A stretch of 64,000 nt of DNA. Source: Krasilnikovozyma curviuscula. Taxonomy: Eukaryota > Basidiomycota > Tremellomycetes > Cystofilobasidiales > Mrakiaceae. The stretch is from NCBI GenBank assembly GCA_014825775.1, contig MVAQ01000099.1, positions 1-64,000 of the forward strand. Direction: 5' to 3'. Below, one piece after another: positions 33,987 through 47,975 of this stretch. The translations under genes were made by a program, and so were the position numbers. Within the stretch, counting starts at the first letter, position 1. Each line of letters opens with the position of its first letter. The notes under the pieces are model-generated. The model was not told the DNA's origin and made no database searches. It was given only the letters and a program-made list of their open reading frames with translations.

Positions 33987-35230
33987 AGATTAAGTAGATG
34001 TAAGAACTTCAGTATCTGGCTGACAAGTTGAGGTGCAGCTTTGACAGGGGCAAGCAATGCACGCGACCGACCGCGCTGGCTTTCAACAGCGAGCGCGATT
34101 GTCTTTGTAAAAAAATTAATATGGAAACCACAACACCAAAAGAAAACTGTAGTGAATACATATGTCTAGCAGGTAGGCTGTATGAAAATTGCGGATGACT
34201 TCACAAGGGAGGTGCGTGAAGGAAACGTTTGTCTTTATTTTTAAACTCTGATTGAATTGGAGTAAATACTGCTATGGAAAGCTGCCGGTTCGTGTGAGAA
34301 TTTACTGAACACGTGACTTTAAACTTGAAAGACTTAACCCCCCTACAAGGTGAAAGATTTGGAGACAAAAGCGCGATGGTAGAGCTAAGGCGGTTGTTTT
34401 CTTTTGAGTTTCGCCATAGCCATGACGCATCATATGGCAAATCTGTATCTGATCTCTCTGTTTACTCCAAAATTCCAGCGATGGCTATTTCCTCAACTCT
34501 TAATTGGTTTCATTTCAAGGTTGTGACGAGACTTCTCCTGGTCGACCGCGCAAGTACCTCTTGTTGCCACGTGAAAGCAGGTAACTATCGTTGGCACCCT
34601 ACCAAACCAAATCAGCCCATCTACTGTTGATACATTAACAGCCAATATTTGAGTGGTGCCCTTGAAGCTTTCCAACGTGCTTGAAAATTCGGAACAGTCG
34701 AGATGTGTTTTTTGCCACACGTACCACCTGAGTCTCAGAAGTACTTGGTCTGCCACTCGTCTCGTCTACGTCGCCATACCCCCATCCAGCACAATACAAC
34801 ATGGCCCACCAACCTGGATTTACACTCAATCAGAGTATTTAGTATAAGCAGTGGTTTCCATCCCCAAGAATCACTTGAAAACGAAGGGTGAGTCGAACAA
34901 GTCCAGGTTGCTGCTTCGTCCCAGTCTAATTCCTGACTGGCCTCTCCGCCTGCCCCTTCTCTGCTGCAATAATACTGCTCTCTCATCCTTAGTCACAGTC
35001 TTACCTTGAACCAGATCAGTCACGAAGTAGGTGGACGAGCTTGAACTTACACCAGTGAGGAATCTTTCAAGAAAAATACCAAGGGGGCGTCGGGTTTGAA
35101 TGTGAGTGACTCTTTCCTCCTTTCTCTGGTTTGCTTGGAAGATGCCATAAGAAGGACCGCACAAGAATCTGACTTGAGTTGGCTCTTTTCATAGACAGTT
35201 GGCTGTTGCTTAATTCTGGAAGCTTTCACC
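33987..35230. other. Divergent intergenic region upstream of BYR4-like gene
   Basis: 1244 bp between divergently transcribed genes. I found no tRNA, repeat or protein family in it. Short open frames on both strands overlap each other and lack splice-consistent partners. Confidence 0.45.
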
Positions 35231-38200
35231 ATGCCTCCAACCCTCCTCCCTCTCCCTCCGCCAACGGCCAGTGCTCAGGTTGAAAATTGGGACGACGAGT
35301 TGGACGAGTCCTTCGTCTTGCCAGAGAAGGATATGAACCCGATCAGATTTGCTAGCTGTGAGTAGTTTTGCTTTTGCTTTTGGTTTGGAATATCTTTCGT
35401 GATTTACATGGTTCGAACCACGCCCCCTCAATGACTGACACTCTTTCTTCTCTTCCCCTCATTTTCTGACCCTCTCCTCACTTCCAACTATATTAGCCTC
35501 ATCATCATCTTCCTATCGTCCAACCAGCGTAGATAATGACGCGGATATGAGCTCATTCGAAACGGACGATGAATGGGCTTCAAGTTTACCGTCGGCGACT
35601 TCATCATCCTCTCGACAACCAGCTAAGCTTTTCAGCCCTTCTTCCATAGGCTCATCATCATCAAGAATTACACCAGCAACATCCAAAAGAACTCTGATAT
35701 CCCTACCAGCGTCATTTACCGTTCCTGCCGCAAATGCGTGGATGGCGAACGACTTTGGTGATGTCGACATGTCGGGGTTTGATGAAGACGACGATGATCG
35801 AACCTCCACTCTTAAAGCAATCGACACAGTCAAAGTGTCGAATCTCCAAGCTGCTCTCAGGGGTGAAGTGGAATCGTTGACGCCCAATGGCAGATCTGTT
35901 GCGTTTCCTGGTAGCGTCAAGAAGTTAGGAATTGCCTCGACCCCGCGAGGGAAGAAACAGCCGCCAATCAATCCCGTAGATGAAGAGGCCGATGACATGG
36001 AGATAGGATTTTCATTACCCACTACTCTCAATAATCTCTCACTTAGGCCACTCAGAAACCAGTCATCGCGTGTATCTATCACTTCCACTGTCTCATCCAA
36101 CTCGAGCCATCCAACACCTTTCAACTCAGTCCTTTGGGATACTCCATCCTCAAATGGCAGCAATAGTCATGAATTCTCACCCTTCACGCCCCCAAGCTTA
36201 ACGCCATCGCGACCTCACTCCTCTTCCGAGCCCGAAGTCGACCTCTACTCCGACGTGGAACAAGACGACGAAGGAAATTCGCTTGACGGCTTGGTTTTGC
36301 CAGAATCCCATCCATTCAGCCTACCTGGTTCAAACAACGTCCTCAAAAGTCTGATCTCCCACAGCTTGCAGATTAGGGACAAGAGCCTGCTGCAGCCTTC
36401 GTCGGATGTGAGGATCGTGGGAAGTGCTTCAGAGGAGGACGAGAGGAATTTTGAAGAGGGTCTGGTTATCGATGTTGATCATGCATCTGGTGTCGATGGT
36501 GCAGGGCTGTCTGCTGTTGAATCGGTTGACTCGTTGCTGAGTCGACAGAGATTGGAGAGGGTGACTCGAGCAAATAAGGAGAAGGCTAGAAGTCGGACAC
36601 TTCCAGCGAGTGGCGCAGCCCGAGAAAAGTTGGCTCTCCAGGCGCGAGCTGAAACCGGTGCCGGCACCTATCCTGGACCTTCGATGTCCTCATCCTCGTC
36701 AGCAACAGCCAACCAGATCAAGAAGGAGAATCAGCAGAAGCTAAATGAGCTTGAGAGGGGCTGGGGTAGATCAAAATCACCTAACCCGTCATCCGTGCTG
36801 GATTCAGTTCGCCCTGATTCCGCTGCTTCTCAACACTTCCAAGGCTCCGTCTCATCCCGTCCCAAGCCTTCGCAACCCCGTTCCCAAACGCAAACACTCT
36901 CCCTCACTACACTTCAACAATATCAGTTGGCATCTCAACAGCAACAGTCGCAACCGACTCCTAGCCTTCGCTCAAAGAAGTCCTTGTCTCGACTGGCAAC
37001 TTCACCCGCCACTTTCACGAACCAGCAGCAGAACCAACAGTCACCGCCCTCCTCTTCATCTTCCAACAGTCATTCTCAGTTTCCCACTCACGCTGCTTCA
37101 ATACTAAACAGACGGCCGTCGCTCCCTCATATGGGCGATGACCACTCATCGCCTTCATCTTCCTCACCGCCTCCCGTCCCAGCATTTCCCTCCAGATACG
37201 CAGCACCAACTACAGCATCACTCGCTCGATCTCGAGAACGATCGGGTGCAGCAGAGACAATGTCTGCCGCTTCCAACTGCAGACCGATGACTCCGATTTC
37301 GTCTCCTGGTTTGTTATCTCCTACAGGATCAACAAGACTGACTGCTCCACTCGGTGGCTCCATCAGAAGTTCAAAATCAAGGCCATCCCTTGCTTCAATC
37401 TTCAATCAACCAGGGCCAAACTCATCCATACAACCATCTCATGTGTCGAACAGTACACGATCTCAATCGCCAGCTTTACGGAACTTCGTCTCTCCACCAC
37501 CCGCGGGCATACTGAGATCGAACGGCACACCCGTTGCTCATGGTACGAGGAGCACACGTGGAGAAACTCCATTGCAGAGACAGCCGAAGCGTCCGAGGCC
37601 GTATGGTGATGGAACTGAGCTGGATGCGTTCGAGGATTTGGAAGTTGACTTAGGTAAAGAAGGGTTGTACAGGGTTGAAAAGTCAAAGAAAGGTTCGCAC
37701 CTTTATGTTGTTCCATCACTTATCTCTTTTATTCTTTTCTGACCACAACCCATGTCTGCATCGCTATTTCAACTCCATAGGCGTTTCGCCATCCATCTCC
37801 TCATCTTCTGTCACCAAACCAACAGCGTCCTCAGTATCGAAGTCAGTTGCATCAACGTCAGTCTCTCAAGTAACTATTGAACGCCGTCGTAAACTACAAC
37901 TAGGTGGAGACAAAATGAAACCTAGTGCTGGAACTCCAACTCGCGAAAGGAGACGACCTGGTTTGATCAAAGCTGTTCATCTGGAGACGAAAGCCAAAGG
38001 TCAGTCAGATCTCCCCTGTTTTAACAAAACCTGTAAGCAGTTAATAAAGGATTTGTCATCATAGTGGTAGGAAGCATGACCTATAACCCAAAAACTCACA
38101 CCTGGGAAGGCAATGAAACTGCTCTTCGTGCCTTCGACAACCTGTCCGCTTCCTCATCCAGACCAGCTCTCATCACTCATCTATCCACCGCCAACACTCC

Positions 38201-38579
38201 AACTGGCTCCAGATCCCCAACGCAAACAGCTCGCATTGTCGGAAACATGATTTTTGATCCGATCAAGATGTGTTGGACCAGTCGACTCACGCCCACAGAC
38301 GAAGATTTCGAACCGGATCCTTTTGAAGGCATGGATGACGAAGATGCCAACGAAGGTGGTGTTATGTCTGAATCCGAAGCCGAGAAAGGTGAATACATGA
38401 GGAGAATTGCCGGCGGAGAGCATCGAATTGAGGATGATTTCATCAGGAGGTGCCGGCTCGCTGAACAAGGCCATCGGGTTGAGATCAGTGGCTGGGCTTT
38501 GGATTCAGCTATCGCTTTTGGAACTGCTCACGACAGGCTATTTGAAATTAGGAACATTGCCCTCAAGCCATCCTCGTGA
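35231..38579 (+). CDS. BYR4: Byr4/Bfa1-type subunit of the two-component GAP of the septation/mitotic-exit network
   Basis: Four exons (35231-35357, 35497-37692, 37781-37999, 38065-38579) give 1018 aa. The N-terminus has VENWDDELDESFVLP and a WASSLPS segment typical of Byr4 N-termini. The long middle (about residues 60-770) is Ser/Pro/Gln-rich and presumably disordered and phosphorylated. The conserved C-terminal module follows: RPGLIKAVHLETKAK, SMTYNPKTHTWEGNE, LRAFDN, then a second turn GNMIFDPIKMCWTS, and the final segment with EDDFIRRCRLAEQGHR. In yeasts Byr4/Bfa1 joins Cdc16/Bub2 to stimulate GTP hydrolysis on Spg1/Tem1 at the spindle pole body, holding back mitotic exit. The repeated 'MxxxPxxxxWxGN/MCW' pattern is the clearest family mark. 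Introns are few compared with neighbours. Confidence 0.85.
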
Positions 38580-39009
38580 TACAGCGATGATGATGACTAT
38601 GAATCACGACTGCGACACTTGTACCTCCACGAACTTTTCTTTTTTTGTATTTCGACTTTTTCTTTCCTCTCACGCTCTTGGCGCACGATCTCTTTTCCAT
38701 GTAACCTTCCTACCTAGAACGCACCTGTTCTGCTTTATCTTACAGCGGTGCAATTTCTCCATGTTGTCATTTATACTTCGCCTTCAGTTACGACCAGTCC
38801 TTTTTTGCGATGTGATGAAACGACTTCCATTTGCTGTGCATCTTGACGATGTTACTTGATTGTAATTGCAAGACCTCTTTGTGGCGTCCGCTTTCAGCGG
38901 GCGCACAGACAAGATCTTCGTTCTCTCTGCCTCTCATCCTTCCTCGATCAATTCTGTCTTCTGACTGTCAATCCCTCAAGCAAATTTACAGAAAAATAAG
39001 ATTGCAGCA
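38580..39009. other. Intergenic: BYR4 3' flank and PAH gene promoter
   Basis: 430 bp between tandem plus-strand genes; T-rich in its first half. Nothing else is recognised. Confidence 0.45.
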
Positions 39010-39620
39010 ATGGCTGACATTCCCGTGGTCGTACCAATTCCTCCATCTAACGAAGCGTACCGTGCACTCGACAGGGTAGAGGCCGAGGACTACTTGGATG
39101 AGATACAGGTGAAGATAATTCCTCTTCTGTAAAAAATACGGTGGCCAGCTCTTACCAGTTCTCGAGATGGGCGTGACTCATTCGTATTAGGTTCTTTTTG
39201 TCGAAGAAGTCAACAAATGGAACGCATTTCTTCAGATACTGAGAGATTATAAGCTCACGGCCAGCATGAACCAGTAGGTCGCTTTTGCTATCTGTGACTC
39301 TCAATTTCTGGACTACTGATCTGACAGACTAACTTTTGTTTATGGGTTGAACCTCCCTTTTTCTTGATGTTCCTGTTGTGTTGGTTCTAAATCGCCACAG
39401 GGAGCTCGGCATTCCACAGCTCATCTCTCAGGTGTTCAGCCTCCTTCGAGGGAACCCAGATCTCATACAACGGTTTGAAATATTCTTACCTGGTAATTTT
39501 GCCATCAATTGCACTGTCTCAACACCAGAGGATCCAGGTTCAGGACGACTTACTCTTGCAACTCCCACCGGTCCTATCACCCAGGTCCAAGGGTCAAATA
39601 CGTGGGATGTTGCGCAATAG
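39010..39620 (+). CDS. Small single-PAH-domain protein (Sin3-like)
   Basis: Three exons (39010-39108, 39191-39273, 39401-39620) give 133 aa. The central segment fits one paired amphipathic helix repeat: ALDRVEAEDYLDEIQ (helix 1), VEEVNKWNAFLQILRDYK (helix 2), IPQLISQVFSLLRGNPDLI (helix 3) and RFEIFLPGNFAIN (helix 4). In Sin3, PAH repeats bind short amphipathic helices of repressors and bring them to the histone deacetylase complex. Full Sin3 is more than 1000 aa with three or four PAHs and an HDAC-interaction domain, none of which is present here. The stop is followed by a T-rich stretch, so a missed downstream exon seems unlikely but is possible. It could act as a competitor or as an adaptor for helix ligands; this is inference. 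Confidence 0.7.
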
Positions 39621-40032
39621 ACATAGCTTCTTCTTTCCTTATTATGTTTTTATTTCTTATTTTTTTTAGAACTTTTCAAAACCTGAGCAAGTTTCACGTC
39701 AGTGAAACGCCTTGTAAGCAAACTTTATCGCGAATGTCTGAACCTTCTCTCCATTGCACTACTAAAATATACCTAACTGTTGAAGCCACTTCTCAGAGTG
39801 ATTGAATGAGAGGAAGGACAAGGGTTGGGAAACTCTGTGCCTGGAATATCTCGCTTTTCGCTTTTCGCTTTTCACTTTTCTCATCTCCAATCCAAATTCA
39901 TACAAACAAACAAAGACCTTCATCTCTGGTATCCTTCAGTCCATAAGATGTATAAACAAATCAGAAATGCCCATACAAACGATTCATCTGTAAAAAGATG
40001 AGACAAAAGTTGAAAAATACGCTTTGTTCTGC
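39621..40032. other. Convergent intergenic region
   Basis: 412 bp between the PAH gene (+) and the Ser-rich orphan (-). It contains a short CTTTTCG triplication at about 39855-39880 and A/T-rich 3'-UTR-like sequence. Confidence 0.45.
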
Positions 40033-42792
40033 TCAGGACCGACTCTCTAAGCTCTGGATCCCATTTCCAGCTCTCCACTCCAAGAATCTCTTTCTGCCCT
40101 CTTCCTTCAGCGCCCTGTCAATCGCCTCTTCGTCCTCCCTTGAAGTGCCCGCCCTCGCAGTCGGTCTCGAGAACGAGGCAGCTGGTGCTGCAGACGATAT
40201 CCCCCTTGAGCTGGACAGAGTGCGACCATCTGAAGCACTGGCACTAGCAGTTCCACTCGCGTTGGAGGACAGAGGATCGTCTCCCCAGGTCGATGAGAAC
40301 TGTTGTCGGGGTGTGAGACCGCCTTGAGAGGGTTGCTGTTGCGCTGAGGGTGCGACGTGATCGCCTTCATATTCCTCCTCTAGCATGCTCGCGAGACCAC
40401 CAGGTGTTCCAAACAATGTGATCTCGAGGTCGTTCCTCAGTCTGGTAACCCACCACGTCCCGTCTGCAGCGGATTCGCCTCGAGCAGGGTCCGGCGCAAA
40501 GTCTCTTTCCGAACAAGGGATCCCGCTGTTGTATGTTGTCTTGTCCTGGTTGGTGGTGTTAGATTTCGGATTGCTAAGGCTGTTCGAAGCTGTTCGTTTT
40601 TTACCGAGAGGACCGTAGCGACCCAGTCGGACGACTTTCGAGAACGGACGCAGGACTTCGTCAATTTCGAGAAATACATGGATAATTTCGTTCCTGTAGA
40701 AGTCTTCTTCTCGTTCCGCAATCCGGTCATCCTCGAGCGACAGTCGCTCCGACAATCTTCGCGACCGCCAGACTGTTTCAAAGAGGTGCAAGGTTGTGAT
40801 GAGTTCTTCGACAAGGGGTTTCGTGATGGATATCGACATTTTAGATCGGAGTGATTGGAATGGGTTTTCAAGAGGTGTTTGATAAGTAGTCTGCTGCTGT
40901 TGTAGGTGTTGCGGATATGGTGAGAAAGATGAAAGGGGATTATTGAGGAACGTCGATTGGTGGAATGCCTGCGGTGAGAGTGAGTGAGAATCCATGGTAG
41001 TTGAAGAGCTGGCAGTCATAGGTATCGAGGTGCCCCATGAAGTGACACTCGGCGAGTTTATTGATGCGACCGTTGGAGCTGAAGTAGTTGAGCTGACACT
41101 GCCTCGTTCATGAGATGGTATCCGCGATGGGTTAAAGTCTAGCGAGTCTGTTCGGTCTTGATGACCATTGTTGGAGTCGTATAGTGAGAAAGTAACAGAG
41201 GTTCGACGTGGTGCGCTTTCGGACGAGATCATTGAGTCGGGAATAGATGGTTGAGCTCGGATAGCCCTCACTGCAGGTTCAGAGAGTGAAGCAGCATGTT
41301 GTGCACCATGTTCCTGGAGATTGGAATAGACGTCAGCCTCATTACCGTAATTGTAGAAAGGCTAGCACTCACTCGTGCCCAAGCTTTCCATTCTTCGACC
41401 GCTGCTTGTTCCTGCTTCCTTGACCTAGGCTCTACCATCGTCCACGGTATCGAACTCTTCCCAGACAGAGACACTGATGAAGAATTTGCACTAGAGCCGT
41501 CTGGCCTGACTGCCTTGTTTCCGTTGTGTGGTTGGTAAACAGGTTGCGGTTGATTTGGCGGACCTTCTTTCAGTGCTGAAATGAGCGAAAGTCGGTTGGA
41601 ACGTGCTTCTCTCTGCCCAACACTGCTTCGTCTCGTTGCTGCTATCAAAGAATACTGCGATAAGTCGGGTGTTGGTTGGGATGAGGATGAGGATGAGGGC
41701 TGTGGCGGATAACTTGGTGTCGAGTCTGAGGTCGCCGAACCGCCATTCTGAGGGGGACCTGATCGAAGGAAAGCGATGAAGTCATTAGGGCTTGATAAGC
41801 TGTCTGTTGAAGAGCTTGAGGTAGAGTGCGAAGACAGCAGGGACGGCGTTGGGAAGTTAGACGGGATCCCGCCCGACGAGAGACCAATGGTTGCACCACT
41901 GATAGACGAAGGTAAGGGTGGAAGAGTGAAGTTGGATGAACGCCGAGACTGTACAAGAAGAGCATAATCAGCAAAAATGTAGAAGAGCGGCGATCATTTC
42001 CATCAAAGGAAAGAAGCCCAACGTGAGGTCGAAGCAAAAGCAGCCAGCCGTAATTTGCATGAGACTGAGGAAACTTTTGGGGGGCACTCACCAGAGCTTC
42101 CTTTGGTAGTGAAGGCATTTCATAGTCCTCTCCTAATCCTACCGCACTTCCTCCCATCCTGCTGCTGGTACCTGTCGAGCCATTCAAGCTAGAGCTGGTG
42201 CTGAATGCACTGGCGGCGCTCCCGCGACGAAAGATGCTCGCCATGTCGTTGTCTGCCTTGCCATCCTGAGGGAAAAGGTGAGGTGAACGAAACTGCATCA
42301 ATGCTGAGCTGCGTGCTGGGAAAGAGCGACAGATATATATATATAAAGCGTGTCAGTTCAGACTTTCACTCGGCGAGCGAGCAGACTGTGCACCAAGCAA
42401 CATAGCCGCAGGAATGGATGAGTAGCAGAGACTAAAACTCACGAAGCCTGAGCTACTTCCAGTATCACCAGAATTGACTTTCGACCCCCACGGAGATTCC
42501 AGAATGATCCTCCTCAAACGAGCTAGCAGAGCACGCTGATAGTAGGTTTCCTGGAGGACCAATTCCCACGGAATAGAGATCGACTTGATATGTAACCAAA
42601 GGCAGATCAGCCAAAGGTATTGAGAAAAGAGGGTGGGTAGCGAGCTCGAGGGAAAGAGCAGCAAAGGGAAAAATTGGGAGGCGTTGGCGGTTGATGGCTG
42701 TTTGATTCTGCGGAAGGTCTCGTCGAGGTAACGCGGGCGCACAATTGAAGACGTTTTCCCCAATCAGTCAGATCGGAGGATGCAGGTTGCAT
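40033..42792 (-). CDS. Ser/Gln-rich protein of unknown function
   Basis: Minus-strand exons 42792-42733, 42550-42443, 42265-42092, 41948-41373, 41313-40033 give 732 aa; every junction is phase 0. Exon 1 (MQPASSDLTDWGKRLQLCAR) joined to exon 2 (ETYYQRALLARLRRIILES) makes one charged N-terminal helix pair, which supports the long first intron (42551-42732). Most of the protein is low-complexity Ser/Pro/Thr. One conserved-looking block of about 130 residues lies in the last exon (MSISITKPLVEELITTLHLF, EREEDFYRNEIIHVFLEIDE, SKVVRLGRYGPLGKK, then GTWWVTRLRNDLEITLFGTPGG). I cannot name the family. The C-terminus is charged (EAIDRALKEEGRKRFLEWR). Open frames within intron 1 look less protein-like but are not excluded. 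Confidence 0.6.
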
Positions 42793-44763
42793 GGGTCAAA
42801 GTGATCAGAGCGAACTCTACTGCTCATAGGATCGAGCTTACCAAGACACGATGAAGCGAACTAGATGTAAACAACGAGCGCAATAGGAAACACCTGTCTC
42901 CGGCGCAACGTCCCACATAAGTTGAAACTTCCCTGTCCAGTTGGACCTCTTTGTCCTAAGTGCTATTGCAACGGGAATAATGGCATCGCTAAAAAGACGA
43001 CGTAAACAGCTAATTGCGGTAGTGCAACGCGGTCCCCGGCTGCAGATCCCACGCGAGCGTGACGAACACCTACATCTATTCTGGAGAAACGTAGCACTCT
43101 ACCTATCTGACTAAGATAGAATGAAAGAGCAAAAACACATGAATCTTTTTTCCTGCGTTAGGGTGACGCTGAGCTCAATTGGTCCCGTCAACTCACGCGA
43201 TAGGATGAAAATAAAGAGAGACATCGCTCTGCGCTCTCGTTGCGCTCGTTTGTTTCTGGGTAGGACAGAAGGAGATCAATGACGAGCAGGCATCGATAAT
43301 AGGTAGCTGCTTAATTTCCGCTTCAGAAGTTGGTTCACGATGCGAGCATCCAAAACCCAACGCGGTGGTCTCGACCTGTAGAAACGTCGAAAATTCCTGA
43401 GACAGCGCCTCTGCTTTGGGCGCCTCTTCGCTTCCAACGCGACGGGGCATTCCATATCCCTCTCATCCCTTATTCTGCTTGCTTTCCACACGGATTGCCC
43501 CGGTGTATGACAGAAAGATTTTGGACGCTTGGTGTACGCAAAAGGTCTAATTGGGCGGAGAAGGCGTCGCGAACCTTGGAATCCCCTTCGAGGCGTGTTG
43601 ATCTTTTCGAACTGGTCGTCTTTGCAGCAGGCTGGCGTATTTCTTCTCAAGTGGTGGCTTCGAACTTCTAGCCTGAACCCACTTTCCTGGTTCTCAAGTT
43701 GGAGCCTAACACCGGCCAGAGGTTGTATCGGGTGCTTCGTAGAAGTTGTAAAATAGGTCTGACATACAAGAGATTCTTTCATCCGCCGTACCCCGTCCTT
43801 TTGCGCTAAAACCTCACCATGAGTTGATTTCTAATTTCTGAAATTCAAACATTGATAAGCAGACTGTGACCAGTGACTTTCTCAGCATGTAGATCCATCA
43901 ACGCCGCAACACCCCGTCCAGATTTCCTGCGCCAGTTCGACAGGAGGGGGTCTACACCTAAGCTTAATGATCCATTCAAGTAACAGAAGATACCACTAGA
44001 GTCACAAAGAGGGGCATAATTGATTAATCTACTTATGAATGTCAGTGACTTGCGACCAGTATCACCTCAGATTAGGCCTGCGTGCCTTCTATTTCCTCGT
44101 GTAACATGGACCATGGACATTCATAAGGGGGACCCTTTACTGAAGGCTTCACTCATTCACTCATGATTCCAACAACAAACCAGGACGATGCCAGACATGA
44201 ACTCGCACAGGGAAAGAGGCGACGTGTTTTCGAGAGAAACAACAATACACACACCTCCATCTTCGTCTTCGACTCAGCTTGAGGAGGAAGAGGTATCTTA
44301 AGGAACCGGCAGCAATGAATCGCGCTGCAGAGGGAAAACGTTACCCACACTAGTGAAGCTGATACTCGGGCTCAAGTGATACAATCACAAAGACAGGGTG
44401 GATTGGTCAGGAGATCCGTGTGAGAAAATGAGAAAAAGCAAGTAAGACAGAGCATGTGATGCTCTTGAAATGATTTTTTTTTTTTTTACCTTGCTGTCTG
44501 AGTGTGATACACTTTCCCAGCGGTGCAGCGGTTCGGACATGCAATGAAAATAAATTCGAGACAATGAGCTAAAAGTAAACAAAGGGGGTGATATCAAAGT
44601 GTATGAGTCGAAAAGCAAAAGAACCCAGCGGCGGGACGAAAAGGCAGGAATAAAGAAACGAAGGGCGGTTATTGCGGTCATGAGAGTGCTTCAACAACAT
44701 CATCGGCCGTACACCACCACAAGAAGAAAACGATCCAGCTTCCGTTCCAGTTCCTGAACTCTT
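42793..44763. other. Large intergenic region between RAB11 3' end and the Ser-rich orphan
   Basis: 1971 bp, the longest stretch here without a supported gene. A 168-codon open frame on the minus strand (43276-43782) is Arg/Pro-rich, has no motif and no splice partners, and is not accepted. A T run near 44469-44481 lies close to the RAB11 3' side. It could hold a non-coding RNA or a long promoter for the gene at 42792. Confidence 0.45.
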
Positions 44764-46990
<2,227 letters not shown>

Positions 46991-47309
46991 CGTAAGAGAG
47001 TGGATGGAGTGGGGATTGAGTCTTGGGTGAGGATGGGCGAGTGGGTGTCGAAAGGATGCAGCAAGCAGCAGCAGCAGCAGCCTCATCCGCAAGGAAAGCT
47101 GATTTTGGCGTAGCACGCATTGGGAAGGTGGCGTTGGCAGTACCTTGCAACAAGCAGGGCAGACAGACAGCACTTGGACGAGAAGCACCATTGGAGAGAG
47201 TGAAGCAAATAATGAACCAAAAGAAAAAAAGAATGGAAAGAAAAGTAGAAGTCACGTTTGGCCAGCTGCGTTGTCTACCGGACGACAACCTACATCACTT
47301 CGTCATTCG
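46991..47309. other. RAB11 promoter with CAG repeat
   Basis: 320 bp between the RAB11 start and the SPC34 relic. It includes a run of CAG units at about 47064-47081 near the likely transcription start. The sequence above the relic has no other recognised element. Confidence 0.45.
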
Positions 47310-47790
47310 CCTCTGAGCTCAAGCCAGCCCTCATCTTATTAATATTGATAGGAACAGTTATATGGAACACCCTGAGGTCAATTCTCATCGCACCCTCTAG
47401 CGCTGGGGGCGCCAGCGACCATCTCAGTGATTGCGCTCTTCTTCAGGATCAGCCTTCCAGAAACAGCACCAGAAACAGCAAAAGGTTACTGTATACAATC
47501 AGTTGAAGGGGCGAAGTAAAAGATATAGATTGGGCAGGGGCTACATGGCTGAGTTCGATGACGTTGTCTAAAGGGGAGCTGGAGTAACAGTTGATGATAC
47601 TGGCAGGCTTCTGAGAAGGAACGAGTAACGGAGACGGTAGTCAGTAGAAAAGGGTTGAAGTACTACAATACTGAGGAACACTCCCACTCTCTCTTCCCCA
47701 TTCAGAGAGTCATAAGAACCCAGACTGTCAGAACCAGGCGCAATCGGTAACGTATCACCTAGCGTTGACCATGTTGCATCGATGCAGGAA
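47310..47790 (-). pseudogene. Decayed copy of the last two exons of SPC34
   Basis: Read on the minus strand, about 47785-47690 encodes WSTLGDTL, then SLGSYDSLNGEE, against WSTQGDTL and SLSSFETLNGDE in intact SPC34 exon 5 (48483-48389). Further on, SFLLRSLPVSSTVTPAP matches ISLLRGLSASTVAPVP of exon 6, APAQSISFTSPLQLI matches LPAQSASLTPQLI, and SARGCDEN matches KARGWDES. The intervening intron, with its CTGAC branch site, is also recognisable. Both acceptor AGs are lost, and there are in-frame stops (for example after VTPAPL and after FLEG) and shifts of frame. It is therefore a non-functional tandem relic, without the earlier exons, lying in the gap between SPC34 and RAB11. Confidence 0.75.
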
Positions 47791-47975
47791 GATAAAGATC
47801 TCAAAGAAATCACAACGCTCTTTGCAATGGCTCAAAAAGAGTATTTAATTATGGAAACCTAGGTCAAAAAGGGAAGTATAAGACGGTAGGGAAGGGTATT
47901 CGACGAAATAGGATGCAGGACCATCGCTAATGGCAGCCGAGACTATAAAGAAGAAAACGTGCACATCTCTTCACT

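Noticed and set aside
35405..35425. tRNA B-box-like GGTTCGAACC
   Set aside because: No A-box, anticodon arm or acceptor stem could be drawn around it; it sits in an intron of the BYR4-like gene.
35513..36163. 216-codon minus-strand frame opposite the BYR4-like gene
   Set aside because: Antisense shadow of the Ser-rich exon; its composition mirrors codons of the sense strand.
43276..43782. 168-codon minus-strand open frame in the large intergenic gap
   Set aside because: Arg/Pro-rich with no domain, no splice partners and overlap with a similar frame on the other strand; not distinguishable from chance.
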